Position numbers and translations under genes: made by a program
DNA from: Larix sibirica
Lineage: Eukaryota > Streptophyta > Pinopsida > Pinales > Pinaceae
Direction of reading: 5' to 3'
NCBI GenBank assembly: GCA_004151065.3
Contig: NWUY0304933350.1
Span: 1 to 21,608, forward strand
Length of the DNA: 21,608 nucleotides
In this document: one piece after another, positions 1-8,779 of the stretch
Layout: each line of letters begins with the position of its first letter
How positions within the stretch are numbered: the stretch's first letter is position 1
Notes under the pieces: generated by a model
The model's database searches: none
The model's input: only the letters and a program-made list of their open reading frames with translations
Told to the model about the DNA's origin: nothing

Positions 1-180
1 TGTGGGCTAGGTATCCAAGCCCCCAGGGCCTGTAACAAGCTCTAGGAGGCTGACTAAACCTCCCAAGGCCTATAATAGGCACGAGTAGTTGGGTATTCAA
101 TCCCCCAAGGCCTATCGAGGGCCTATGACTGGCCCCGGAGGCTTAGAGCCTCCTAAGGCACCCTAGGGGCTTGGATACCT
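1..180. repeat. GC-rich imperfect foldback (inverted repeat)
   Basis: An 18-bp arm at 10-27 (GGTATCCAAGCCCCCAGG) is the reverse complement of 162-179 with one mismatch. Inside it, the TAGGAGGCT...CCTCC segment near 41-63 pairs imperfectly with 131-157. The interior repeats the words AAGGCCTAT and GGGCCTAT several times. The GC-rich composition contrasts with the AT-rich surroundings. It looks like the end of a foldback or MITE-like repeat that may continue left of the window. No target-site duplication could be tested because the left edge is cut off. Confidence 0.55.
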
Positions 181-498
181 TCATGGTATACAAACAAGTG
201 AATATGGGATAAGTAAAACACAACAATTTAGATATGTCTCAGATGTGGACCTCTACAACTCCAAGACACTAAATACAACTAAAGACACTAATTATCATCT
301 TAGAAATTTCTAAAGCTCTTAAATCCTTCATTGGAATCCAAGAAGGTAGGGAAGAGTAGGGACAGTCGATCTAGCAGAGCGATATGATCTTTGGTGAGTG
401 CACCCAATTAGTTAATATGCTTTCTACAAAATCGCTAGAGTTCATGGGGTGGGGATATTCTCTGCATTTGGCTATTGACTAAGAATGCCATGGGAATG
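181..498. other. Unassigned non-coding stretch
   Basis: I see no convincing coding frame, RNA gene or repeat here. If RPN7 is intact and its first exon lies further left, this belongs to its first intron. Confidence 0.4.
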
Positions 499-570
499 TC
501 CATTAGTTGTGACAGGGGTCATTCTGAGTCTAAATCCATTAGTTGTGGCAGGGGTCAGTCTGAGGCTAAA
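499..570. repeat. 2 x 36-bp tandem duplication
   Basis: The unit at 499-534, beginning TCCATTAGTTGTG, is repeated head to tail at 535-570 with three substitutions. An 80-codon open frame starts at its right edge (570-812, +). It shows no recognisable domain and I do not call it a gene. Confidence 0.8.
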
Positions 571-872
571 TGAACTATCTTGAAGTTCTTCTAATGGTGA
601 AACAGGGGAAGCCAAATTGGAGAAACAAGAAGCGGAGTGCAACAAGAAGAGAGATTGGTGGAAACTCATGCCCAACTAAAATCCTGGCAGAATTTGCAAA
701 AGCTCCTTTGCAAAATCCCGGTAGAATCCCTTCTTCAATATGTGACCCCAAACAAAATCCAAAGATCAAACCTGAACCAACACAATTGAAATTGATGACT
801 AAATTAAAATGAATTAGCTATGTGAAGTAACAAAATTAAAAAGTATTTCACTCATTTGGAGTGGGTACTTAC

Positions 873-987
873 GCCTCATCGACATTGGGATGGTAGATCT
901 TATTCACAAAACCAATTGATGGTGATGAGTATGGATAACCAGCTCGTAATTCCACATGAATCTTCCAAACTCCACCTTTGTAAAGAC
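873..987 (-). pseudogene. Orphan exon of a UBE2H-like ubiquitin-conjugating enzyme (E2)
   Basis: Read on the minus strand, this segment encodes 37 residues of the E2 (UBC) fold. They run from [13 protein letters not shown] through [10 protein letters not shown] to [10 protein letters not shown], including the HPN motif just before the catalytic-cysteine loop. They match the Arabidopsis UBC4/5/6 (human UBE2H) class, whose members transfer ubiquitin from E1 to substrates or E3s. The exon starts after an acceptor (CTTAG) with a split Ser codon. It ends at a strong GTAAGT donor (867-872 on +). Two extra bases (GC) lie between the expected last codon, GAG (Glu), and that donor, so normal use would shift the frame unless a GC-AG donor at 873-874 is used. 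Six of the 37 residues differ from the family pattern, for example ELRAGYPYS where ELPDAYPYK is expected. Neither the catalytic-Cys exon nor the N-terminal exon was found nearby. It is most likely a stranded duplicated exon or part of a decayed gene; a functional gene with very long introns is less likely. Confidence 0.8.
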
Positions 988-1273
988 CTAAGATCGGTAC
1001 AGACAATGAATCATGTTTAGCATCCCAGCCATTTACTCATTAAAAAATTAAATAGTAAACAGTACTTTAAAGTTATAGGCTTATTGCAGAAGAGCTCAGA
1101 CCACAACACCATCTCATACATGCACAGTAAGTAAATAATGTAGCAGCTAAAAACCTATTACCAAATATAATATTGGTCAATCAAAGAATCTTTCAAATTT
1201 GCAAATTACTGCTTCTCATCAGGTAATCTTGAAATGTATTAAATTTACCACGAGTTTAACTCAAGACTCAAAG

Positions 1274-1400
1274 AGGGGACGGGGTACCCTGATTTTGGGG
1301 ACACCTAGAGATGCTTGGGGATGAGGTACCTCAATTTTGGGGAGGCCCGGGGACACTCAGATGCTGATGGCATTGATGCTGCAGATGTAGATGGCCTAGC
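1274..1400. repeat. GGTACC-containing imperfect tandem, 42-bp period
   Basis: GGTACCCTGATTTTGGGGA (1283 onward) is echoed 42 bp later by GGTACCTCAATTTTGGGGA (1325 onward), and similarity then fades. The G-rich composition and the KpnI-like GGTACC core recall the denser GTAC block at 2333-2511 and the GTACCCCTGACGTACC segment at 1770-1786. These may be pieces of one old repeat. I see no transposase-like coding. Confidence 0.4.
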
Positions 1401-1731
1401 AGAGATGGCTTGAGGAAGCCAAATCAGCTATGTTGCTCATTGCTCAATGTTGTTTGAATTTTCTATTTCATATTTGGAAATGCCATTAGGCAAATTTTGG
1501 ATGTAGTATGACAATGGACATATATCGTATCAAATATCAAATATGCAATATTAATTTCCACTTGAGTTATCATTATTCAGATTTAGGATTCATAATTTCA
1601 TATGTAATTTCCACTTTATATCAATGAACTTTGACGCAATGTGCATGTTTTGCTATTTAGTTAGTAACTTTAACTTAGTTTGTTAGAATTTATAGTGTTT
1701 TATTTGTTGAATAGTGAAATGATTTGAATTT

Positions 1732-1769
<38 letters not shown>
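1732..1769. repeat. (CA)n-(TA)n compound microsatellite
   Basis: About 13 CA dinucleotides (1732-1757) run directly into about six TA dinucleotides (to 1769). This is a simple-sequence repeat in non-coding DNA. Confidence 0.95.
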
Positions 1770-2043
1770 GTACCCCTGACGTACCTAAGTCCCCTGTTTC
1801 AAAAAGTTGCGTCTCGATCCCTGTCCCCGAACTCAAGTTTCTTGGCAACTTAGGTTTTATATTTAGCTGTTGAGTTTATTAAAGTGTATTTACTACATTC
1901 ATGACTTAGACTAGAATTAATCTCAACTGTACATCTCACTGAGAGTAGAGTTTTGGTAGATTAGGGTTTCGGGACAAGTATAAAGACAAGTCAAGATACA
2001 GAGTTTGAACACACAATTTTAGTCGGATAGGGATAGTGATCAG

Positions 2044-2062
2044 AAGAGAGAGAGAGAGAGAG
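2044..2062. repeat. (GA)n microsatellite
   Basis: An uninterrupted run of about nine GA dinucleotides lies in non-coding sequence. No function is suggested. Confidence 0.9.
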
Positions 2063-2332
2063 TAGAGTGCATCAACTGGGAGTAGTAGTATCGTATAGCA
2101 GAGGCTGTACAGTACAGTTGTTCCATACAACCATATGGATCCACAAGGCATCGTACAGCGCCATACAATTGTACAACAAGTTGTATAATACCAGCTGTTG
2201 TTTTCTTGATTTTTGTGTAGGCTATACTTCTCTTCAATAGGCCGTACACTTTAGGTCGGGGTGGATTTGTTTACCATGTCACTGCTAGGTTTTAGTAGCT
2301 GTGGAGGTTGCCTTGTAAGCTAAGTAGCCAGG

Positions 2333-2511
2333 GTACCCGTATTGGGGGTCGGGCATGCGTGCCAGTACTGGGTACCCGTATCGGGTACCTCTGGGAGTAC
2401 TGTGGAAGTACTTGGTACTTCACCTAAGTACCCGGTACTTGGTTAATTGACAACGGGTATTGGTACTTCATAAAAGCCCAAGTACCGTGAGTTTGGGTAC
2501 TCCACGGGTAC
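2333..2511. repeat. GTAC-palindrome-dense block
   Basis: The tetranucleotide palindrome GTAC occurs 13 times in 179 bp, starting at 2333, 2365, 2372, 2385, 2397, 2408, 2415, 2428, 2435, 2463, 2482, 2497 and 2508. Random sequence would give about one. Contexts are mainly GGGTACCC, AGTACT and GGTACTT. Spacing is 7-32 bp and not strictly periodic. Further GTACs occur at 2107, 2112, 2153, 2171 and 2244. No reading frame runs through it. It is probably a decayed terminal or subterminal part of a transposable element, where short clustered motifs can bind transposase; that is inference. Confidence 0.6.
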
Positions 2512-2519
2512 TTCCGACC

Positions 2520-3240
2520 TTCCATTTGACCCCCATGGACTTGAAATCGATTTTTTGTTATAGTGGTAACAGTGCTGGTAATATTTAATCAAAAGATGCA
2601 ATAATTGGAGATAAGGCTAGTGTCCCACCAAGAGAAGGGATTATGCGCCTCACTATATTAAGATATGGAACATAAAGTGTGTTGCATTAAGCCCCATCAG
2701 TGTTAAAGCCCAACTAGATTGTGAATTTATTCACAAGTGTAATGCTTATTAAACATTATGTGTTGAGTCCCAGGGGATGGGAACCTGGCAACACACTCAC
2801 TTTTGATATATTATACATAATTACAAATACTTTTGTAACTCTGTATTCTTTATATATTTTATTGTTATCATTGTTCTTTTAATCCATGGGCAATGGGATT
2901 CCTTGTTGCTTTTAGCAAGAGTGGTGGTTGGCACGTTGGCACACTATGAAGTTTGTAAATGACTTTATCACTACAGTAATGTTACATCATGTTTTCTGCC
3001 ACGTTGACAGAATGAAATTGTGAAAGTTACACTGCAAGGGTGGTGGGATGCCAAAACCAAATATCCCACATTTCTCTCTATGGCTGTCTGGCCCTATAAA
3101 ACATAGCATCCCATACAGATAAGTGCCTCGTAACTATACAAAATAAATGTTAACTGTGTTGCCCATCATATAAATGGGAAAATCATTAACTTTTAAGAAC
3201 CTGATTAGGCTATTAATAGCTAAGGAAAGAACAGGAAAAC
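2520..3240. other. Unassigned non-coding stretch
   Basis: This AT-rich DNA has no recognisable coding frame. It lies in what would be the first RPN7 intron. Confidence 0.4.
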
Positions 3241-3244
3241 TTAA

Positions 3245-3604
3245 TAGGCTTGTCATGGCTGGGAATCCCATGGAGCTGATTACCTTTTTCATCAATGGTG
3301 CTGATTGCACCTGATGGAATGTCATTCCCAGAGTGCAGATCTTTACACCAGTGGATGAAGTTCTTGGACAGGGCATGCTGCTTATCATGGATGACTTTTC
3401 CCTATTGTATAATTTTAATATCAATGGACCACACCTTAGTTGCCTTGACCTTTGACATCCTCCAACATAATTCCTCTTTACTTGGTGCCTTCTCCGATCT
3501 TGTAAGACCGTATTTGTGAGAACTTGTAATAACATTTTTGTTCTTGCAAAAGGAATGGTCTGCAGGTTGCTTCTCTGATCTGTGAGATTCCTTGCACAAA
3601 TCAA
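3245..3604 (-). pseudogene. Unidentified decayed reading frame
   Basis: On the minus strand one frame reads from about 3604 to 3245 with a single stop near 3402. After the stop it continues through IHDKQHALSKNFIHWCKDLH and DIPSGAISTIDEKG. The polar, low-stop composition looks more coding-like than its surroundings. A second minus-strand frame is open over the whole 3134-3604 interval (156 codons) but is low in plausibility (serine- and proline-rich, no motif). I do not recognise the family. A weak resemblance to Plus-3 domains of plant chromatin proteins was considered and not accepted. It could be a fragment captured by a transposon or the remnant of a host gene. Confidence 0.3.
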
Positions 3605-4709
3605 TGCTTACCTCTACATTGACATCCCTTTTCCTAATCCTCAGTCTTTTCTTCTAACCTAGTTCCATTCTAAGCTTTACCTTCTCACGATGTTTCTAGG
3701 AAGGACAATGAAAAGGCTGCTTGTGCATTGACACTCATCTCGGTTTTGCAATAAATGACTTCCAATCAGTGCGTCCAGCTCTTACTCGTGATGTGGAAAT
3801 CGTCATTAAAATTTCTTGTTATCCCCGTGTAGTCTAAAACAATCCATGTTCACACTGTCCTTTTAAGTTGCTACATGAAGCATATTTTAATTTTTTATAC
3901 AATGGGGATTCTGTCATGGAGAGCTGATAAAGGTAAGAAAACAGCCTTCTGTTTGCTGAGTTAATACCCTTTATTAGCCTGTTTATGAGTATTGGGAGTT
4001 CTCCCAATATGAGCAAACAGCAATTTGGGAAGGAGGGAGACCAAAGTCTTGTCTAATAAATTGAATCTTGAGGCTTCCAACTGTCAAGGTTCTGTTTTCC
4101 TAGCATAGTGCTAACAACTAAAAGAGAACTAAGGATTTGTGAACTAAGGAGTTTAGTTGAAGACCTTGATTAAGGCAGAGAACTCAACAGCTTGAGCTAA
4201 GCCCAGGCCAATTGATAAGTCCAGGAGTATATTTCTTTCTGAAGCACTTATGATTCATCCCTTTCCTGCTTGGCCCAGGTTACCCTTTACATATTCATAA
4301 AGATTCAAAGTATTATTCTACTGGGGTAGTGGGCTTGGTGAGGATCTTCATGGAATGGTATCTTATTGGGTGCCTTTCAATAACTGGATTGGCATTGCTT
4401 TACAAGCTGTCTTGTTTTCCTCTTTTGTTATTGTTTCCAGTTCTATATTTATTCTTTTTGTGCATCAAAGGGCAGCTTTTCCTCACCTAGTAGCTGGTAC
4501 ATTGGAATGCGGTACTGTTTAATGTGCCTAGTTTCATATGGTAGTATTTCACAGATGATGACTAAAAACTCTGTATTAATCTTTTCTTATGAAAGACTAT
4601 TTATTGCTCAGGTATCAAAAATATTTTAACATATTGCATAAGGGGATTATGTTTTAAATTTTAACAAGCTATTTTGCAGGATTTTCTTCTTGGTGTCAAT
4701 TTAATTCCT
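3605..4709. other. Probable RPN7 first-intron sequence
   Basis: I searched this interval for the N-terminal RPN7 exon or exons, expected just upstream of 4894, and found no matching frame. There is no other recognisable gene. It ends in a pyrimidine-rich stretch before the 9-bp repeat at 4710. Confidence 0.45.
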
Positions 4710-4760
4710 GCATTACTGGCATTACTGGTATTACTGGCATTACTGGTATTACTGGCATTG
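4710..4760. repeat. 9-bp tandem repeat, about 5.5 copies
   Basis: The unit ATTACTGGC alternates with ATTACTGGT, so the repeat can also be seen as an 18-bp higher-order unit. It lies about 135 bp upstream of the first visible RPN7 exon, inside the preceding intron. Confidence 0.85.
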
Positions 4761-4893
4761 TTGATAATTTGGTTTCTCTTCTAAAGGAATTATCATTTAT
4801 GATATATCGTTGCCAGCAAGAAGCTGTTCTGGTTGGTTTCTTTTGCCTCTTTGTCAGAGGCGGATTATTTACTGTCATTTCAAATGTTTGCAG

Positions 4894-6512
4894 GGTTACT
4901 GATGCAGAAGAGAATCTAGGTGAAAGTGAAGTACGAGAGGCACATCTTGCCAAATCCTTGTATTACATACGCATTAGTGACAAGGTATATAATAACTTTC
5001 CTATATTACTTCATTGTTTCAGGAGTTTATATTTTCAAACTACTCTGTATATTCTTACCCTGATGGAATGAATGCCAACCTTATTGTTTTCTTCTCTACA
5101 GGAAAAAGCTTTGGAGCAAATCAAAGTCACCGAGGGGAAGACAGTTGCTGTAGGCCAGAAGATGGACTTAGTTTTCCACACCCTTCAGCTTGGGTTCTTT
5201 TTCATGGACTTTGATTTGATTTCAAAGGGCATTGATAAAGCTAAGAAGTATGTCATCTTACGTTGGTCTCTTCTACTTTTTCTTCTTCCATCCAAGCCAA
5301 TCTTGCGTTTATTGACTTTGGTAGCCATCATGCAGTTTGTTTGAAGAAGGGGGTGATTGGGAAAGGAAAAACCGACTGAAGGTGTATGAAGGCCTTTACT
5401 GTATGTCTACACGAAATTTCAAGAAAGCTGCTGAGCTATTTTTGGATTCTATTTCAACATTCACAACATATGACCTTTTCCCATATGATAACTTCATTTT
5501 CTACACTGTGCTGACAAGTATCATCTCACTGGACAGAGTGTCCCTAAAGCAAAAGGTTTTGGATTTTTTCAGATGTCTTCTAGGTGTATTCATTTTTTTA
5601 TTTCCAGCAGAACATATTTCTAATACCATGGAGTTGTGATATTGCAGGTAGTGGATGCACCTGAGATTTTGACGGTGATTAGCAAGATACCACATCTTTC
5701 AGACTTTTTGAATTCACTTTATGGTTGTCAATACAAATCATTCTTTGTCTCCTTTGGTGAGCATTGCCCTTGCATTTTATCTCTTTAAAAGTCTAATTTC
5801 ATTGCAGAAAAAGAAAAATGCGTACTCTGAGTTAGGTGATTTTCAGAAGTTGCTAGAATTTTAACATCTCTAGATGTGCTGCTCTCTCTGTCTCTAAATT
5901 TTGGTAATTTGCATGCCTGGTTACCTTCATGGGGCATTGATATCTCTAAACCCAATGATTGTGTTCTACCCAGCTGGCCTGGCAGATCAAATAAGATTGG
6001 ATCGCTACTTGCATCCACATTTTCGATATTACATGAGAGAAGTCCGCACTGTTGTATATTCTCAGTTTCTAGAATCCTACAAGAGTGTAACCATGGAGGC
6101 TATGGCAAGAGCTTTTGGTGTCAGTGTTGATTTTATTGACAGGTAAGCAGTCTGAAATATCTAAGAATACAATGCAGTTTATATTGTTATCAATTGTTCA
6201 TGATCCTACTATGATTACCAGGAGGGTTTCGGGTTTCAGCATTTAGGTAAACGGCTTGCCAGCTATGAAACATTAAGAAGTTGAGCAATGCTTAGATCTT
6301 CTAATCAAATTTTGTGTGTTTCTTTCTCTGTGTGCAGAGAACTCTCTCGCTTCATCGCTGCTGGTAGGCTTCACTGCAAAATAGATAAAGTTGTCGGTGT
6401 TCTAGAAACTAACAGGCCAGATGCAAAAAATGCTCTTTATCAAGCAACTATTAAGCAAGGAGACTTTTTGTTGAACCGCATTCAGAAGCTCTCCAGAGTA
6501 ATTGACCTTTGA
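4894..6512 (+). CDS. RPN7: 26S proteasome regulatory subunit RPN7 (PSMD6), 3' six exons
   Basis: RPN7 is a lid subunit of the 19S regulatory particle of the 26S proteasome, acting in cytosol and nucleus. It helps hold the lid together and place the RPN11 deubiquitinase. Visible coding exons are 4894-4984, 5102-5247, 5336-5555, 5648-5756, 5974-6142 and 6338-6512 (TGA), all with GT...AG introns of 88-217 bp. They give 302 uninterrupted residues, matching about residue 86 to the end of the ~387-residue plant protein. Landmarks in order are [20 protein letters not shown] (helical repeat region), [52 protein letters not shown], the PCI domain across the last four exons ([19 protein letters not shown], winged-helix [14 protein letters not shown]) and the C-terminal [11 protein letters not shown]. 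The first base completes a codon begun in an upstream exon. The first ~85 residues are not in the window, so the 5' end is unseen. The AAG|AA-T junction gives KN where many orthologs have KK. No lesion is visible and conservation is high, so the gene is probably functional. Confidence 0.95.
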
Positions 6513-6928
6513 AAATAGTTCAAAGTGAGCCCACTTTCCTCACTGTTGAAGTGTCATTTTGAAATTTCACATCATAAGATGCAAGGAATCTTAATGATCA
6601 TTCCTTTCAAATTTTAGACTGTATTTTGATGTTATTAGATTTTTGGTAATTAATTGATTGCATTGTAAGTACACTTATATCTTCCATTTATATTGGGATG
6701 ATATATTTCTTGGAGGTGGCAACAATAGCAACGTGAATCTAACATTCTAAATTTTTGTTTATTTTTATTTACATCTTTTTACCACAGCTAATTTTATGAA
6801 TATCATTTGGGTAATTGTTTTTCATTTTGCAATTGAAATAATTGCACTGAGAGAAGCAAGATGCACTCTACAACCCAAGTGGAAGAGATGTGCCACATAA
6901 TGTAACACTAACAATCTAAAATGCCCAA
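6513..6928 (+). other. RPN7 3' UTR and downstream flank
   Basis: AT-rich sequence follows the TGA. No canonical AATAAA stands at a typical distance, which is common in plants, so the cleavage site cannot be fixed. There is no further coding. Confidence 0.4.
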
Positions 6929-7029
6929 TTGGAGCTAGAGTCCAATAATGCTTAGGTTTGATATTCGAAAATAATTGTGTTCCTGTTTTGGAGCTAAAGT
7001 CCAATAATTTTTAGGTTTTATATTCGGAA
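6929..7029. repeat. Imperfect tandem duplication, 59-bp period
   Basis: A 42-bp core at 6929-6970 (TTGGAGCTAGAGTCCAATAA...) recurs at 6988-7029 with about seven differences. It lies downstream of RPN7 and has no coding potential. Confidence 0.75.
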
Positions 7030-7126
7030 CTTGATGTATATGCTGATGTTTATATCTGCAGAATGTAATGTGTAACATCTTGCTCTCCTTGAAATATGCC
7101 CGCTGTATTTTAGACCAACAATTATT

Positions 7127-7862
7127 TTGCATTTATTGAGGGATTTATTTTTTGCAGAGATTTATGAAAGACATGCCAACAACTGTTGTTTTGCATTCAC
7201 AAGGTTTTCTTGCATTTATTGCGTGGATTTATGAAGTCATTAAGGGTTGGGCTCTTATAAACAAACAAAATTGTACAAGTATCAATATGCTTTTTTCTTT
7301 AAAATTTTGTCAATCAAAACGTCATAGAATGAATTTGGTCCCTTGGTTGATCAGCTATATGTTGACTTATAAATAGTTTCATTGTTGGTATTTAAGCAAA
7401 TTATTTACAAGAAATTGACAAAATTGTAAGATTGGTGGAGATTTGGGTATTGAGATTGGAAAGTGCTTTATCAGGCAATGACTGCTGAATATATGTTTGC
7501 AAAGAATAAGGTTTATTAAAACCTTGAATTAAAGAGTATTTAAATTTTTTAATCAATTAGTTGGTGTTCTATGTTTTAAAATAGAATTAGTTTAGAGTAA
7601 ATCTAAATCAAAAGGGTTTGATTATTGGATAATCAATTTCAAAAATCTGTCTATTTCATTCTCTTAATTGTTTATTTATTTTATAGTCAGAATAAAATAA
7701 TAGTGAAAGCATAAGACACAAGGGGAATAAGAGCAATATTTATATTAAAAAATAAGAATTATCGAAGCAAAATATTTAATTACTTTATGGTCATTCTTTT
7801 ATAAACATTAGTTCAACATCTTTACATCCAGAATTGAATGAAATTGATTGTGTTGATAATCA
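7127..7862. other. AT-rich unassigned stretch
   Basis: TTTGCATTTATTG followed by GGATTTAT appears twice (about 7127 and 7208), a weak duplication. A 74-codon open frame at 7152-7376 (+) has no recognisable domain and is not called. The rest is AT-rich with many stops in all frames. Confidence 0.35.
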
Positions 7863-8330
7863 TTGGCTTATTTTTTCACAAGAAGTTCAATGTATAAAAC
7901 TGCAAATATGTTGAAGAATAATTTGTTAAGTTTTGAGCATATTTATAGGGAACATAACTCTCTGGCTGACAAGTTGTCCAAACAAGCACTTGATGGTATT
8001 GAAGGAAACCTTGTCTGGGAGGAATGGTTGGATAACGATATCCAAGATGAGGGTGTTACCTACTTTTTTTACTAATTTTGGTTGGTCATTCTGGAAGACT
8101 GTTACTGATCTATATTGAAGACTTTCTAATGTTATTTTGCTATGTTTTCTTTTCTGTTTATGATAGGTTTTCTGAGAAAGATCCGATCAGATAGTTCTTT
8201 TTTGGACTAGGTTGTATCTGATTGTAACTTTTGACATATATGGTTCTTTTTATGAGTCACGATGAGCATTGTACTATTTGATTCATTTTGAATAACAATA
8301 GTAGTCTTTTTCCGCTGGAAAAAAGAATGA
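7863..8330 (+). mobile_element. 5'-truncated LINE: RNase H C-terminus plus 3' UTR
   Basis: The frame at 7863-8075 encodes the last part of a plant LINE RNase H (RVT_3) domain. The diagnostic string is FEHIYREHNSLADKLSKQAL, containing the final catalytic Asp in LAD. It is followed by an acidic-aromatic tail (EEWLDNDIQDEG) and TAA. Two stops lie just upstream of 7863 in frame and no earlier LINE domain was found, so the copy is 5' truncated, as is usual for LINE insertions. After the stop comes ~250 bp of T-rich 3' UTR ending TTTTTCCGCTGGAAAAAAG near 8330, which resembles LINE 3' ends with a degenerate short A tail. Its tail differs from the minus-strand LINE in this window, suggesting another family. 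No clear target-site duplication was found. Confidence 0.75.
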
Positions 8331-8572
8331 TTTGTAAGAGATACATTGGAAGAATTGCAATAGATACTTGGGAAGAATTATAAAATCAGTTTCATAAAAT
8401 ATTTTAAAATTTAGTTGATTGAAAATTAAACTTATACAAGTTTAGATAGGTGTAGGAAAAAGAAGACAAAATAACAAATTATTAATAATAATAAACTGTC
8501 AAGAGTGTTTGTTTTTTTGTCATTAGCTATGAATAACTCTGTTTTATGACATCATCTTCACACAGGTTTATG
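8331..8572. other. AT-rich unassigned stretch
   Basis: I see no gene here. A short AT-trinucleotide run (ATTAATAATAATAA) occurs near 8480. Confidence 0.4.
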
Positions 8573-8770
8573 TAATATTCTAAAACAAATTGTTGAACTT
8601 AAATTAACATGGATAGAAAAAATGAATCAAACACTATCTAATATTCTAAAACAAATTGTTGAACTTAAATCAACATGGATAGAAAAAATGAATCAAACAC
8701 TATCTAATATTCTAAAACAAATTGTTGAACTTAAATCAACCTGGATAGAAAAAATGAATCAAACACTATC
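8573..8770 (+). repeat. 3 x 66-bp tandem repeat, open in one frame
   Basis: Three head-to-tail 66-bp units start at 8573, 8639 and 8705 and are nearly identical: TTA versus TCA in the first, ACA versus ACC in the third. Because 66 is divisible by three, one + frame reads through all copies as a 22-residue repeat, NILKQIVELK then S/L, then TWIEKMNQTLS. A TGA follows immediately after the third copy. Translated, it would be helical with spaced I/L/V residues. The frame opens at about 8550, after a TGA at 8547-8549, and has no ATG before the repeat. A CACAG|G sequence at 8561-8566 could be a splice acceptor. The other five frames contain stops in each unit. It may be a recent minisatellite whose openness is chance, or an exon fragment. 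Confidence 0.9.
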
Positions 8771-8779
8771 TTGATGTAA

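Noticed and set aside
570-812. 80-codon plus-strand open frame
   Set aside because: No domain, no conserved pattern, and it starts at a tandem-repeat edge; length is within chance.
2680-2793. TGTTGC...GCAACA ends around 114 bp, like a solo LTR of a tiny TRIM element
   Set aside because: The inverted ends are only 6 bp, the flanks show no target-site duplication, and no primer-binding site or second copy is present.
3245-3604. Possible Plus-3/chromatin-protein homology of the minus-strand frame
   Set aside because: Only scattered positions agreed by eye and a frameshift had to be assumed; too weak to name.
4769-5344. Open frames running from the intron through the RPN7 exons
   Set aside because: They are extensions or shadows of exons 4894-4984 and 5102-5247; the homology follows the spliced exon limits only.
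8573-8770. CRISPR-like array
   Set aside because: The units are contiguous with no unique spacers, and the surrounding DNA is plant nuclear.
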